Source: Lolliginicoccus suaedae
GTDB lineage: Bacteria > Actinomycetota > Actinomycetes > Mycobacteriales > Mycobacteriaceae
Direction of reading: 5' to 3'
Assembly: GCF_008312885.1 (NCBI RefSeq)
Contig: NZ_VSSO01000006.1
Coordinates: forward strand, 115,686-179,685
DNA length: 64,000 nt
Part shown: in pieces, positions 7,640 to 15,483 of the stretch
Layout of the letters: every line of letters starts with the position of its first letter
Position numbering within the stretch: position 1 is the stretch's first letter
Notes under the pieces: generated by a model
What the model was told of the DNA's origin: nothing
What the model saw: the letters and a program-made list of their open reading frames with translations, nothing else
Databases searched by the model: none
Made by a program: the position numbers and the translations under genes

Positions 7640-8296
7640 CTAGCTCCTGGCATTCAGCTGGGTCCGGTATAGCCGGACTTTCCCGTGGTCCCGGGTTGCT
7701 AGCTCGCTGACGGGGGTCCAGCCGAGGTGTTCGTAGAACCGCGCTGCGCTGGAGTTGTCCGAGAATATGACCAGCTCGGCGGAACTCGCACCAGCCTGTC
7801 GGCACTGCGCTGCGAATTCCCTGACCAGCGCGGCGCCAGCACCTTGCCCGCGAAGAGTGTCGCGCACGGCGAGATCCGACAAGACGGCGACCCGCGGAGC
7901 GACGCCATCAGGATCTGCGACAGGCCTCGAGCTCCCGAGGATTCGCTTTGTCCACGGCACGGCCCGCGAGCGTGCGAAACGGAGCAAGAGGGCGGGCCGC
8001 ATCATCAACGACAGTGCGCCCTGCAGGAGGAGCAAGGCGAGGCTGCGCCGGTTGCCCAGCACGGCACGAGTGTGCGCGTCGTGATCCGTGGATCCCAGCA
8101 GAAAACCTGCGACGCCACCATTCGCGCTGCGATCAACCGCAACGAGGAACACCACATGAGGCGAGGCCAGCGCGGCGCGATGCCAGCGCCGCATGAAGCT
8201 CCTACCGAGCGCGGGAAACAGCCCCTGGGGCAGAAGCGTCATGTGTGTTCGTGCAGTCGCGTCCATGTCTTCTGCTGTCGCCCAGCGAATCAGCAC
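7640..8296 (-). CDS. GNAT-family N-acetyltransferase
   Basis: The protein begins VLIRWATAEDMDATA, a typical GNAT opening. The acetyl-CoA motif is VAVLSDLAVRDTLRGQGAGA and the motif B region reads SSAARFYEHLGWTPV. Its substrate is unknown. The GTG at 8296 was chosen because the family fold starts there and GGAG lies just upstream; a TTG at 8332 is also possible, but its Shine-Dalgarno would abut the codon. It is nine bases upstream of the peptidase-like lipoprotein gene, so the two form a small operon. The next 230 bases up to metF hold no recognisable gene. Confidence 0.75.
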   Translation of the reverse strand: MLIRWATAEDMDATARTHMTLLPQGLFPALGRSFMRRWHRAALASPHVVFLVAVDRSANGGVAGFLLGSTDHDAHTRAVLGNRRSLALLLLQGALSLMMRPALLLRFARSRAVPWTKRILGSSRPVADPDGVAPRVAVLSDLAVRDTLRGQGAGAALVREFAAQCRQAGASSAELVIFSDNSSAARFYEHLGWTPVSELATRDHGKVRLYRTQLNARS

Positions 8297-8528
8297 GCTG
8301 CTCCGGCTTGCTCCGCAGGGCTCCACCAGCAACTCCTAACAACAACGGAAGCAAGCGGTGCGTGCGACGCAGCGGTCCTGATAGGCAGATCCTGCGCCGC
8401 ACAGGGTCTGGCGCAGGCAACAGCCAGCAGCTTCCAGGCTCCAACGTGATGAGAATCCCGGGGACTCTTCATGTGCTACCGGCAGGGTACGTGAGAGCCG
8501 CCGAGTCCGCTGCTGCTGCCGTGACTGG

Positions 8529-9485
8529 CTAGGCCGGCACTGCTGCCATGCCGAGGTTCGACAGGACCTCGCGGGTGGCCTTGGCGAAGTTGAGCGTGCA
8601 GAAATGCAGGCAGGGGGCCTCCTCGGCGATCAGCCGCTCGCACATCGTGGTGGCGAGCTCCATGCCGACCTTGCGAACCTCGGCCTTGTCCTCCTCCGGC
8701 CCGTTGCCGGCGGCGCGGGCGAGACGCTCCTCGATGCGGGAGGGGATCTGGGAGCCGGAGAGCTCCACGATCTTGCGCACCTGCCGCAGCGAGGTGATCG
8801 GCATGATGCCGGGGATGATCGGCTTCTCGCCCTGGACGGGATCGGCCGCGACGACCCGATCCCGCAAGCGCAGGTAATCGTCCACCTCGAAGAACATCTG
8901 GGTGATCGAGTACTCGGCGCCCGCGCGGAGCTTCCCCAGGAGGAACCGGGTGTCCTCCTCGAGCGACGCGGCACGATAGTGGCCCTCGGGGAAGGACGCC
9001 ACCCCGACGTGGAAGTCACCGAGCTCGCGGATGAGCCGCACCAGTTCCTCGGCGTACTCCAGGCCCTGCGGGTGCTTCACCCAGTTCCCCAGCGGATCGC
9101 CCGGCGGGTCCCCACGCAGCGCGAGCAGGTTGACGATCCCGCGGTCGGCATAGGACCCCACGAGCCCGCGCAGCTCGTCGAGGCTGTGGTTCACGGCGGT
9201 CAAGTGGGCTACCGGCAGCAGGGTGGTCTCCTGCGCGAGCTGCCCAGCGATGCGCACGGTGCGGTCGCGGGTCGATCCGCCCGCGCCGTAGGTCATCGAG
9301 ACGAAAGCCGGGTGCATCTGCTCGAAGGTGCGCACGGCGCGCCACAGCCGCTGCTCCTCGACCTCGTTGCGAGGTGGATAGAACTCGACCGAGAACGGCG
9401 TTCCGCCGCGGTGCTCGCGGATGCGCTCGACGATCGATGGTGTCCGGCTGGTTCGCTCTGTCGACTGACTTGCCCTGATTGCCAC
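8529..9485 (-). CDS. metF: 5,10-methylenetetrahydrofolate reductase MetF
   Basis: The protein of about 318 residues belongs to the MTHFR family, a FAD-dependent TIM barrel that reduces methylene-THF to methyl-THF for methionine synthesis. The N-terminal GTPFSVEFYPPRNEVEEQR holds the catalytic Glu of the family, and HLTAVNHS and LALRGDPPGD are conserved barrel-strand motifs. GTG codons at 9491 and 9485 are both possible starts; the frame extends upstream without family similarity. It is divergent from the prenyl synthase gene, in the same order as Rv2172c-Rv2173. Confidence 0.92.
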   Translation of the reverse strand: MAIRASQSTERTSRTPSIVERIREHRGGTPFSVEFYPPRNEVEEQRLWRAVRTFEQMHPAFVSMTYGAGGSTRDRTVRIAGQLAQETTLLPVAHLTAVNHSLDELRGLVGSYADRGIVNLLALRGDPPGDPLGNWVKHPQGLEYAEELVRLIRELGDFHVGVASFPEGHYRAASLEEDTRFLLGKLRAGAEYSITQMFFEVDDYLRLRDRVVAADPVQGEKPIIPGIMPITSLRQVRKIVELSGSQIPSRIEERLARAAGNGPEEDKAEVRKVGMELATTMCERLIAEEAPCLHFCTLNFAKATREVLSNLGMAAVPA

Positions 9486-9646
9486 ACACACAGCATACGG
9501 ATTCCGTCGAGCGGTGACCGTGACGGAGCGCACCGCCCGCTGGCGCGGCTCCATGTCGCCCATCCGCGGGCCGGTCGCTACTCTGGTGCGCGGGTTCGGC
9601 CCGACAACGACAGGAGCCTGCGCTGAGCACACATCGAGACGCACTC

Positions 9647-10717
9647 GTGGCGCGCGATCTGCCGCCGCTGGTGACCAGTGCGCTGCAGGCGTTCTTCGCC
9701 TCGCGCAGGCCCCTCGTGGAGCCGATCGGGCCGGCCTACGCCACGGCGGTGGCACGGCTCGAGGCCTTCGTGCTCGATGGCGGCAAGCGGGTGCGCCCGA
9801 TGTTCGCGTGGCTGGGCTGGGCCGCGGCAGGCGGCGATCCCTCCGGGCCTGATGCCGAGCAGATGGTGACCGCGTGCGCGGCGCTGGAGCTCGTGCAGGC
9901 GTGCGCGCTGATCCACGACGACATCATCGATAACTCCGCGACGCGGCGCGGCCGTCCCACGGTGCATGTCGGGTTCGCCGCCGATCATGCCGACAACGGA
10001 TGGTCCGGCAGCCCCGATCGCTTCGGAATGGCCGCGGGCATCATCACCGGCGACCTTGCTCTCGCCTGGGCTGACGATATGTTCTCCGGCTGCGGCCTGC
10101 CCGGCCCCGCGGTGGAGCGCGCGCGGCCTGTGTGGGCGGCCATGCGCACCGAGGTGCTCGGCGGGCAGCTGCTCGATATCGTCGCGGAGGCGTCCGGTGA
10201 TGGTCGGCGCGGGACGGCCGAGCTGATCAATCGGTTCAAGACCGCCGCCTACACCGTGGAGCGGCCGCTCCACCTTGGTGCCGCGATCGCGGGGGCCGAG
10301 GCCCCGCTCATCGATGACCTTCGCGGGTTCGGCGCAGCGATCGGTGTGGCGTTCCAGCTGCGCGACGATCTGCTCGGCGTGTTCGGCGATCCCGGGGTGA
10401 CGGGCAAGCCCTCCGGTGATGACCTCATCGAGGGAAAGCGCACCGAGCTTCTCGCCCGCGCCCTCGACCACGGCGATCAGCATGATCCGGCAGCGGCGGG
10501 CAGGCTGCGCGCTCTGCTCGGGCGCGAGCTCACCACGGGCGAGGTCGACGAGGCCCGCGGCATCCTGCATCAGCTCGGGGCGGTCCGCGCGATCGAGGAG
10601 CGCATCGCCTCGCTCACCGACCAGGCGCTCGCGATCCTCGAGCCCTCCAGCATGGCCGCCGGGCCCAAGCGGCAGCTGCAGGAGATGGCACTGTCCGTGA
10701 CCCGGCGCGACCACTGA
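9647..10717 (+). CDS. crtE: Geranylgeranyl diphosphate synthase (IdsA/CrtE type)
   Basis: The 356-residue trans-isoprenyl diphosphate synthase has the first aspartate-rich motif LIHDDIIDNSATRRG (Asp91, Asp92, Asp95) and the second QLRDDLLGVFGD (Asp240, Asp241). It condenses isopentenyl diphosphate onto allylic diphosphates. Next to crtI and crtB the expected product is GGPP for phytoene. It is also the positional counterpart of idsA2 (Rv2173) beside mptA, so it is probably the native gene serving carotenoids rather than an added one. The GTG at 9647 is the first start after an in-frame stop. crtI follows 23 bases downstream. Confidence 0.88.
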   Translation: MARDLPPLVTSALQAFFASRRPLVEPIGPAYATAVARLEAFVLDGGKRVRPMFAWLGWAAAGGDPSGPDAEQMVTACAALELVQACALIHDDIIDNSATRRGRPTVHVGFAADHADNGWSGSPDRFGMAAGIITGDLALAWADDMFSGCGLPGPAVERARPVWAAMRTEVLGGQLLDIVAEASGDGRRGTAELINRFKTAAYTVERPLHLGAAIAGAEAPLIDDLRGFGAAIGVAFQLRDDLLGVFGDPGVTGKPSGDDLIEGKRTELLARALDHGDQHDPAAAGRLRALLGRELTTGEVDEARGILHQLGAVRAIEERIASLTDQALAILEPSSMAAGPKRQLQEMALSVTRRDH

Positions 10718-10740
10718 ATCCATCCCGAGGAGCATCCACG

Positions 10741-12297
10741 ATGCCAGCACGCCGCATCAACACCATTGCCCGGCCCGCGAGCCACGTCGTCATTGTCGGG
10801 GCCGGGTTGTCCGGGCTCAGCGCCGCGCTGCACCTGCGCGGCGCCGGAGCAGAGGTCACTGTCGTGGAGCGCGCCAGCGCGCCGGGCGGCCGGGTCGGCG
10901 CCTACGCCGGCCCCGATGGCAGCTACCGCATCGACAGCGGCGCCACCGTGCTGACGATGCCCGGGCTCATCGATGAGGCCCTCGCGGCGGTCGGCTCGGA
11001 CCGCGCGCGCACCGGCCTGGTGATCCGGCAGCTCGCCCCGGCCTATCACGGGCGCTTCGCCGATGGCACGACCCTCGATGTGCACAGCGACCCCGATGCG
11101 ATGGAGCAGGAGGTCCGGCGGGTGTGCGGGGCTGCCGAGGCTGCTCGCTACCGGGAGCTTCGTGCCTGGCTGAGCGCGATGTTCGACACCGAGTACGACC
11201 GGTTCATCGCAGCGAACTTCGACTCCCCCCTCGACCTGGCGAACTCGCCGTCCGCCCTGCGCGACATGGCCCGGTTGATCGCGCTCGGTGGCTTCGGCCG
11301 CCTCGGCAAGCAGGTGGCCAAGCGGATCGAGGATCCCCGGCTGCGGCGCATCTTCACCTTCCAGGCCCTGTATGCCGGGATGCCGCCCGCTCGGGCGCTC
11401 GGCGTGTATGGCGCCATCGCCCACATGGACACCTCGCTCGGGGTGTTCTTTCCCGAAGGCGGCATGCACCGGATCAGCGAGGCGCTCGCCGATGCCTTCA
11501 TCGCGGCGGGCGGCAGCATCCACTACGACACCGAGGTCACCGGCCTCGAGCACAGTGGCAGCAGCATCACGGCCGTCACCACGGCCGATGGGCAGCGCGT
11601 GGCCGGCGACGCGTTCATCCTCACCGGGGACCTGCCCATCACCGACCAGTTGCTCGCCCCCACGCCCGCGAGACTGCCCCGGCGTGCCACGCGCTGGTCG
11701 CCGTCGGCATTCATCCTGCACGGCACGATCCCCCAGTCGGTCACCGCGTTGTGGGACGCGCAGGCGCACCACACGATCGATTTCGGCGACGCCTGGGACT
11801 CGACGTTCGAGCAGCTCACCGCGCGGCGCGGCACGGGAAGCGTCATGTCCGATCCCTCGCTGCTGATCACCCGGCCCACGCTCACCGACACCACCATGAT
11901 CGCCAGCGGCGCGACCGGGCCACGGGAGCTGCTCTCGGTGCTCGCCCCCGCGCCCAACCTCGTCTCGGCACCCCTGGCCTGGGACTCGCTCGAGCCGTCC
12001 TACCAGGCCGAGCTGCTGGGCACGCTCGAGAGGCGCGGCTACAAGGGCATCGGCGAGCACTTCGCCGTCGATCACGTCGATTCGCCACGGACGTGGGCAG
12101 CGCAGGGCATGGCGGCCGGGACTCCCTTCTCCGCGGCGCACTCGTTCCCGCAGACCGGCCCGTTCCGTCGCCGCAACCTGGCTCGCGGAGTCGACAACGT
12201 CGTCCTGGCTGGGTGCGGCACGACACCAGGGGTGGGGGTCCCCACCACGATGATCTCCGGCCGCCTCGCCGCGCAGCGCATCACCGGCGCCCCGTGA
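10741..12297 (+). CDS. crtI: Phytoene desaturase CrtI
   Basis: The 518-residue FAD-dependent desaturase has a Rossmann loop near residue 20 (VIVGAGLSGLSAALHL), an ERASAPGGRVG continuation, and a C-terminal FAD segment, GCGTTPGVGVPTTMISGRLA. The family converts colourless phytoene to lycopene or neurosporene at the membrane. The ATG at 10741 lies 8 bases after GAGGAG. It is separate from the related CrtO, which sits 7 kb upstream and shares the fold but differs in sequence. mptA, not crtB, follows it, after a 116-base gap that contains a TATGAT-type -10 sequence near 12360. Confidence 0.9.
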   Translation: MPARRINTIARPASHVVIVGAGLSGLSAALHLRGAGAEVTVVERASAPGGRVGAYAGPDGSYRIDSGATVLTMPGLIDEALAAVGSDRARTGLVIRQLAPAYHGRFADGTTLDVHSDPDAMEQEVRRVCGAAEAARYRELRAWLSAMFDTEYDRFIAANFDSPLDLANSPSALRDMARLIALGGFGRLGKQVAKRIEDPRLRRIFTFQALYAGMPPARALGVYGAIAHMDTSLGVFFPEGGMHRISEALADAFIAAGGSIHYDTEVTGLEHSGSSITAVTTADGQRVAGDAFILTGDLPITDQLLAPTPARLPRRATRWSPSAFILHGTIPQSVTALWDAQAHHTIDFGDAWDSTFEQLTARRGTGSVMSDPSLLITRPTLTDTTMIASGATGPRELLSVLAPAPNLVSAPLAWDSLEPSYQAELLGTLERRGYKGIGEHFAVDHVDSPRTWAAQGMAAGTPFSAAHSFPQTGPFRRRNLARGVDNVVLAGCGTTPGVGVPTTMISGRLAAQRITGAP

Positions 12298-12413
12298 GCC
12301 TGGTAGCCGTGAGCCTCGCAGCGCCGCCTGGCAGGCTCCGGGATAGGGTCGATGGATACTATGATCCCGATCCTGGCCACCGCGGCCTCCAGTCTGGGGA
12401 ATGATCGACACCG

Positions 12414-14015
12414 ATGAACGCCACACACCGTGTTTCGCTGCATACCACCGCCGAGGAGCGGCGCATCGGCAGCTTGCGGGAGTTCTTCGGCAGTCCCCAG
12501 GGACGCGCCGCGCTCCTCGGCCTGCTCGGCGCGATCGTGCTGGTGATCGGTGGCCTCGGCTCCGGGAGCCTGCGCCGGCACGATGCCCTGCTGGAGAACA
12601 TGCAGCTCGGCTGGCTCCGCTACGGGCACGGCATGGTCATCTCCAGCATCCTGCTGTGGGCCGGGGTGCTGGTGATGATCTGGGCCTGGGCACGGCTCGG
12701 CCGGCTCACCCTGCGCGGTGGCGTCACCCTCGCGGGACTGCGCCTCACGGTGCTCATCTGGACCGTGCCGCTCCTGCTGTCCGTTCCCCTGTTCAGCCGC
12801 GATGCCTACTCGTACATAGCCCAGGGCGCCTTGCTCCGGGACGGCTTCAATCCTTACAAGGTCGGGCCTGTCGCTAATCCCGGGGTGATCCTCGACAACG
12901 TCTCCACGGTGTGGACCACCACGCCCGCGCCCTATGGCCCGGCATTCATGCTGACCGCGAAGACCGTCACCATGATCGCCGGGGACAACGTCGTCGCGGG
13001 CACCCTGCTCATGCGCGCCGCGATGCTGCCGGGGCTCCTGCTCACGCTGTGGGCGGTGCCACGCCTCGCGCGCTACCTCGGTGGCAATCCCGCGGTCGCG
13101 ATCTGGCTGGCCGTGCTCAATCCGCTCGTGCTGATCCATTTGATCGGTGGGGTGCACAACGAGGTCCTCATGGTGGGACTGATGACCGCGGGCCTCGTTC
13201 TCGCCCTGCAGCGCCACCATGCGGCGGGCATCGCCGTGGTCACCACCGGGCTGGCCGTGAAGGCCACGGCGGGGGTCGCGCTGCCGTTCATCGTGTGGAT
13301 CTGGATGGTCCACCTGCGCGAGGATGCCGCCGAGCGCGGCGAGACCCCGTCCCACCCACTGGTGCTGTTCGCGCGCACAGCGATCCCCGGCGTCGCCGTG
13401 TTCGCGATCGTGCTGGCCGCGATCTCCTTCGCGGCACAGCTGGGCCTGGGCTGGCTCACCGCCCTCCAGGGCTCGGCGCTGATCGTCAACTGGCTCTCCC
13501 TGCCCACGATCCTCGCCCACATCGTCACCTGGTTCACCAGCTTCCCCCTGATGAGCGTCCTCGACATCACGCGCCTGATCTGCGGGGCGGCCATGGTCAT
13601 CATCCTGGTCACCGTGTGGTGGCGGGGCAGGCACAGCCAGCGCGATGCCGTGCTCGGCCTCCTCCTCGCCCTCCTCGCCATCGTGGTGCTCTCCCCCGCC
13701 GCGCTGCCCTGGTACTACTCGTGGCCCATCGCTATCGCTGCGGGCTTCGCCCTGTCCACCCGGTCGCTAGTGATCCTCGCGGGCCTCTCGGTATGGCTCA
13801 TGGTCATCTTCCGGCCCGACGGGGCCCACGGGATGTACGACCCGATACATGTGGCCCTCGCCTTCGCCGCCGCCTTCATCGCGGCACGCTCCCTCACCGT
13901 CGAGGACCCGCTGCGCCTGCGGCAGCTCGTGCGGGTCAAGCCCAAGCAGGCTGCTGTGCCGGGCACCCATGACCCGGGCACCCAATCCCCGAGCACGCAG
14001 GCCCCGACCGCCTAG
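12414..14015 (+). CDS. mptA: Alpha-(1->6)-mannosyltransferase MptA
   Basis: This 533-residue polytopic membrane protein of the GT-C type has more than ten hydrophobic segments. The first periplasmic loop contains LFSRDAYSYIAQG, with the acidic residues expected to bind polyprenyl-phosphate-mannose, and PYKVGPV and PAPYGPAFM follow. MptA (Rv2174) extends the mannan backbone of lipomannan and lipoarabinomannan at the outer face of the membrane. Length and position after the prenyl synthase agree with that gene; the related MptB is the alternative paralogue. It lies between crtI and crtB, with only 13 bases before crtB. Confidence 0.85.
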   Translation: MNATHRVSLHTTAEERRIGSLREFFGSPQGRAALLGLLGAIVLVIGGLGSGSLRRHDALLENMQLGWLRYGHGMVISSILLWAGVLVMIWAWARLGRLTLRGGVTLAGLRLTVLIWTVPLLLSVPLFSRDAYSYIAQGALLRDGFNPYKVGPVANPGVILDNVSTVWTTTPAPYGPAFMLTAKTVTMIAGDNVVAGTLLMRAAMLPGLLLTLWAVPRLARYLGGNPAVAIWLAVLNPLVLIHLIGGVHNEVLMVGLMTAGLVLALQRHHAAGIAVVTTGLAVKATAGVALPFIVWIWMVHLREDAAERGETPSHPLVLFARTAIPGVAVFAIVLAAISFAAQLGLGWLTALQGSALIVNWLSLPTILAHIVTWFTSFPLMSVLDITRLICGAAMVIILVTVWWRGRHSQRDAVLGLLLALLAIVVLSPAALPWYYSWPIAIAAGFALSTRSLVILAGLSVWLMVIFRPDGAHGMYDPIHVALAFAAAFIAARSLTVEDPLRLRQLVRVKPKQAAVPGTHDPGTQSPSTQAPTA

Positions 14016-14028
14016 GAATCCTGGAGCC

Positions 14029-14967
14029 GTGACAAACACCGCAACCGACGCCGAGCTCAAGCGCGCCTTCGAGCTGTGCCGCCGCATCACCGAGCACCAT
14101 GCACGGACCTACTATCTCGCGGCGAGGCTCCTGCCCGGCCAGCAACGCCCGGCGATCCACGCCCTCTATGCCTTTGCCCGGCATGTCGACGATGTCATCG
14201 ACGAGGGAGACGTCGAGCCGGCGGTACAGGCTGCCTTCGTCGACACCGTCGAGCAGGAGCTGCGTGACGCTCTCGAGCATGGGGACACGCCGGCGGACCC
14301 GATCCTCCTCGCCCTGAGCACCACGATCATCCGCCATGGCATCCCGCACCAGTACTTCTGGGACTTCCTCGCCTCCATGCGAATGGATATCCCCGGCACG
14401 GCTGAGCACCGCACGCGGTATCGCACCCTCGCGGAGCTGCACGAGTACACCTACGGCTCGGCGGCGGTCATCGGCCTGCAGCTGCTCCCGGTCTTCGGCA
14501 TGGACACGCAGGCCGCACGGGAAGGAGCAGCCGCGCTCGGCGACGCGTTCCAGCTGACGAACTTCCTCCGCGATGCCGCCGACGACTACCGGCGCGGCCG
14601 CATCTACCTGCCCCTCTCGGAGCTCGCAGCATTCGGGGTGGACGAGGACATGCTCGCGCGGTGCGTGTCCACCGGAGAGGCCACGCCGCAGGCACAGCGG
14701 GCCATCGCGCACCTCATCGCCATCACGCGCTCGTACTACCGGCAGGCAGAGACTGGCTGCGCGGAGCTGCCCACCGAGCCGCGGATGTGCGTGGAGACTG
14801 CATTGATCCTCTACCGCGGCATTCTCGATGAGATCGAGTCCGCCGGGTACAACGTGTTCGCGCGCCGAGCCGTGGTGCCGCAGCGCACTCGCCTCGCCGT
14901 CGCGGCACCACGCATGGCCCGCGCCGCGATCTCCGGTGCCCGGCCACGTTCCCGGACGAGCGGCTAG
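14029..14967 (+). CDS. crtB: Phytoene synthase CrtB
   Basis: The 312-residue squalene/phytoene synthase has the first aspartate-rich motif HVDDVIDEGD (Asp54, Asp55, Asp58) and the second in NFLRDAADDYRRGRIYLP. It joins two GGPP molecules to form phytoene. The GTG at 14029 follows a GGAG and starts at the expected position for the family; a longer frame upstream overlaps mptA out of phase. The stop overlaps the converging Rv2175c-like gene by four bases (CTAG), so the two transcripts must run into each other. Confidence 0.9.
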   Translation: MTNTATDAELKRAFELCRRITEHHARTYYLAARLLPGQQRPAIHALYAFARHVDDVIDEGDVEPAVQAAFVDTVEQELRDALEHGDTPADPILLALSTTIIRHGIPHQYFWDFLASMRMDIPGTAEHRTRYRTLAELHEYTYGSAAVIGLQLLPVFGMDTQAAREGAAALGDAFQLTNFLRDAADDYRRGRIYLPLSELAAFGVDEDMLARCVSTGEATPQAQRAIAHLIAITRSYYRQAETGCAELPTEPRMCVETALILYRGILDEIESAGYNVFARRAVVPQRTRLAVAAPRMARAAISGARPRSRTSG

Positions 14968-15350
14968 AGCGCGAGCGCCTGCGCGCGACGCATCACCTCG
15001 CGCGCGGAATGCGTGCGCAGGGCGTCGACGGGACGACCGGGCAGGCTCGGGTCTTCCTCGTACATCCACGCCAGCGCGCCGTCGTGGTCGAACCCGCCGT
15101 CGCGCAGGACGGCGATCAGGCCAGGCAGCTGCTTGAGGATGCGGTTGCGGCCAGGGCGCTCCTCGTCGGGGCCGAGGAACACCGCGGGGACCATGGCGAT
15201 GCCGTCGCGGCGCACCGCGAGCATCTGGTCCTCGCGCAGCAACTGGTGCACGCGCGTGACAGGGATGCCCAGCGCTTCAGCGACATCGGGCAGGGGCAGG
15301 ACTTCGTCCGATTCAGCGAGGACGTCCTCGCAGACAGGAAAGGTGCTCAC
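14964..15350 (-). CDS. Rv2175c-like DNA-binding protein
   Basis: The 128-residue protein has an N-terminal winged helix-turn-helix (LPLPDVAEALGIPVTRVHQL, about residues 18-37) and the C-terminal domain typical of Rv2175c. In M. tuberculosis Rv2175c binds DNA and is phosphorylated by PknL, whose gene starts 134 bases away in divergent orientation here too. The start is GTG at 15350 with no clear ribosome site, so the message may be leaderless. A regulatory pair with PknL is the natural reading. Confidence 0.85.
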   Translation of the reverse strand: MSTFPVCEDVLAESDEVLPLPDVAEALGIPVTRVHQLLREDQMLAVRRDGIAMVPAVFLGPDEERPGRNRILKQLPGLIAVLRDGGFDHDGALAWMYEEDPSLPGRPVDALRTHSAREVMRRAQALAL

Positions 15351-15440
15351 ACGGCTACCGTAGCGGTTGGGAGCGCCAAAGCAGGTACCGGGCTAGCGCG
15401 CGACAGCGGTTCGAGCGGGCCAGTACCATCGGTACGGCAG

Positions 15441-15457
15441 GGAACCAGGATGGTTCC
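15441..15457. promoter_or_regulatory. Inverted repeat upstream of pknL
   Basis: GGAACCA (15441-15447) and TGGTTCC (15451-15457) form a perfect 7-bp inverted repeat with a 3-base centre, 27 bases ahead of the pknL start. It is a candidate operator, possibly for the adjacent Rv2175c-like protein; no direct evidence supports that. Confidence 0.35.
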
Positions 15458-15483
15458 ACCAAACATCCTAGGAGTTGACGTCC

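Noticed and set aside
9486..9646. Possible riboswitch in the metF/crtE divergent region
   Set aside because: None of the conserved blocks of SAM, cobalamin or THF riboswitches is visible and the region is only about 160 bases for two promoters.
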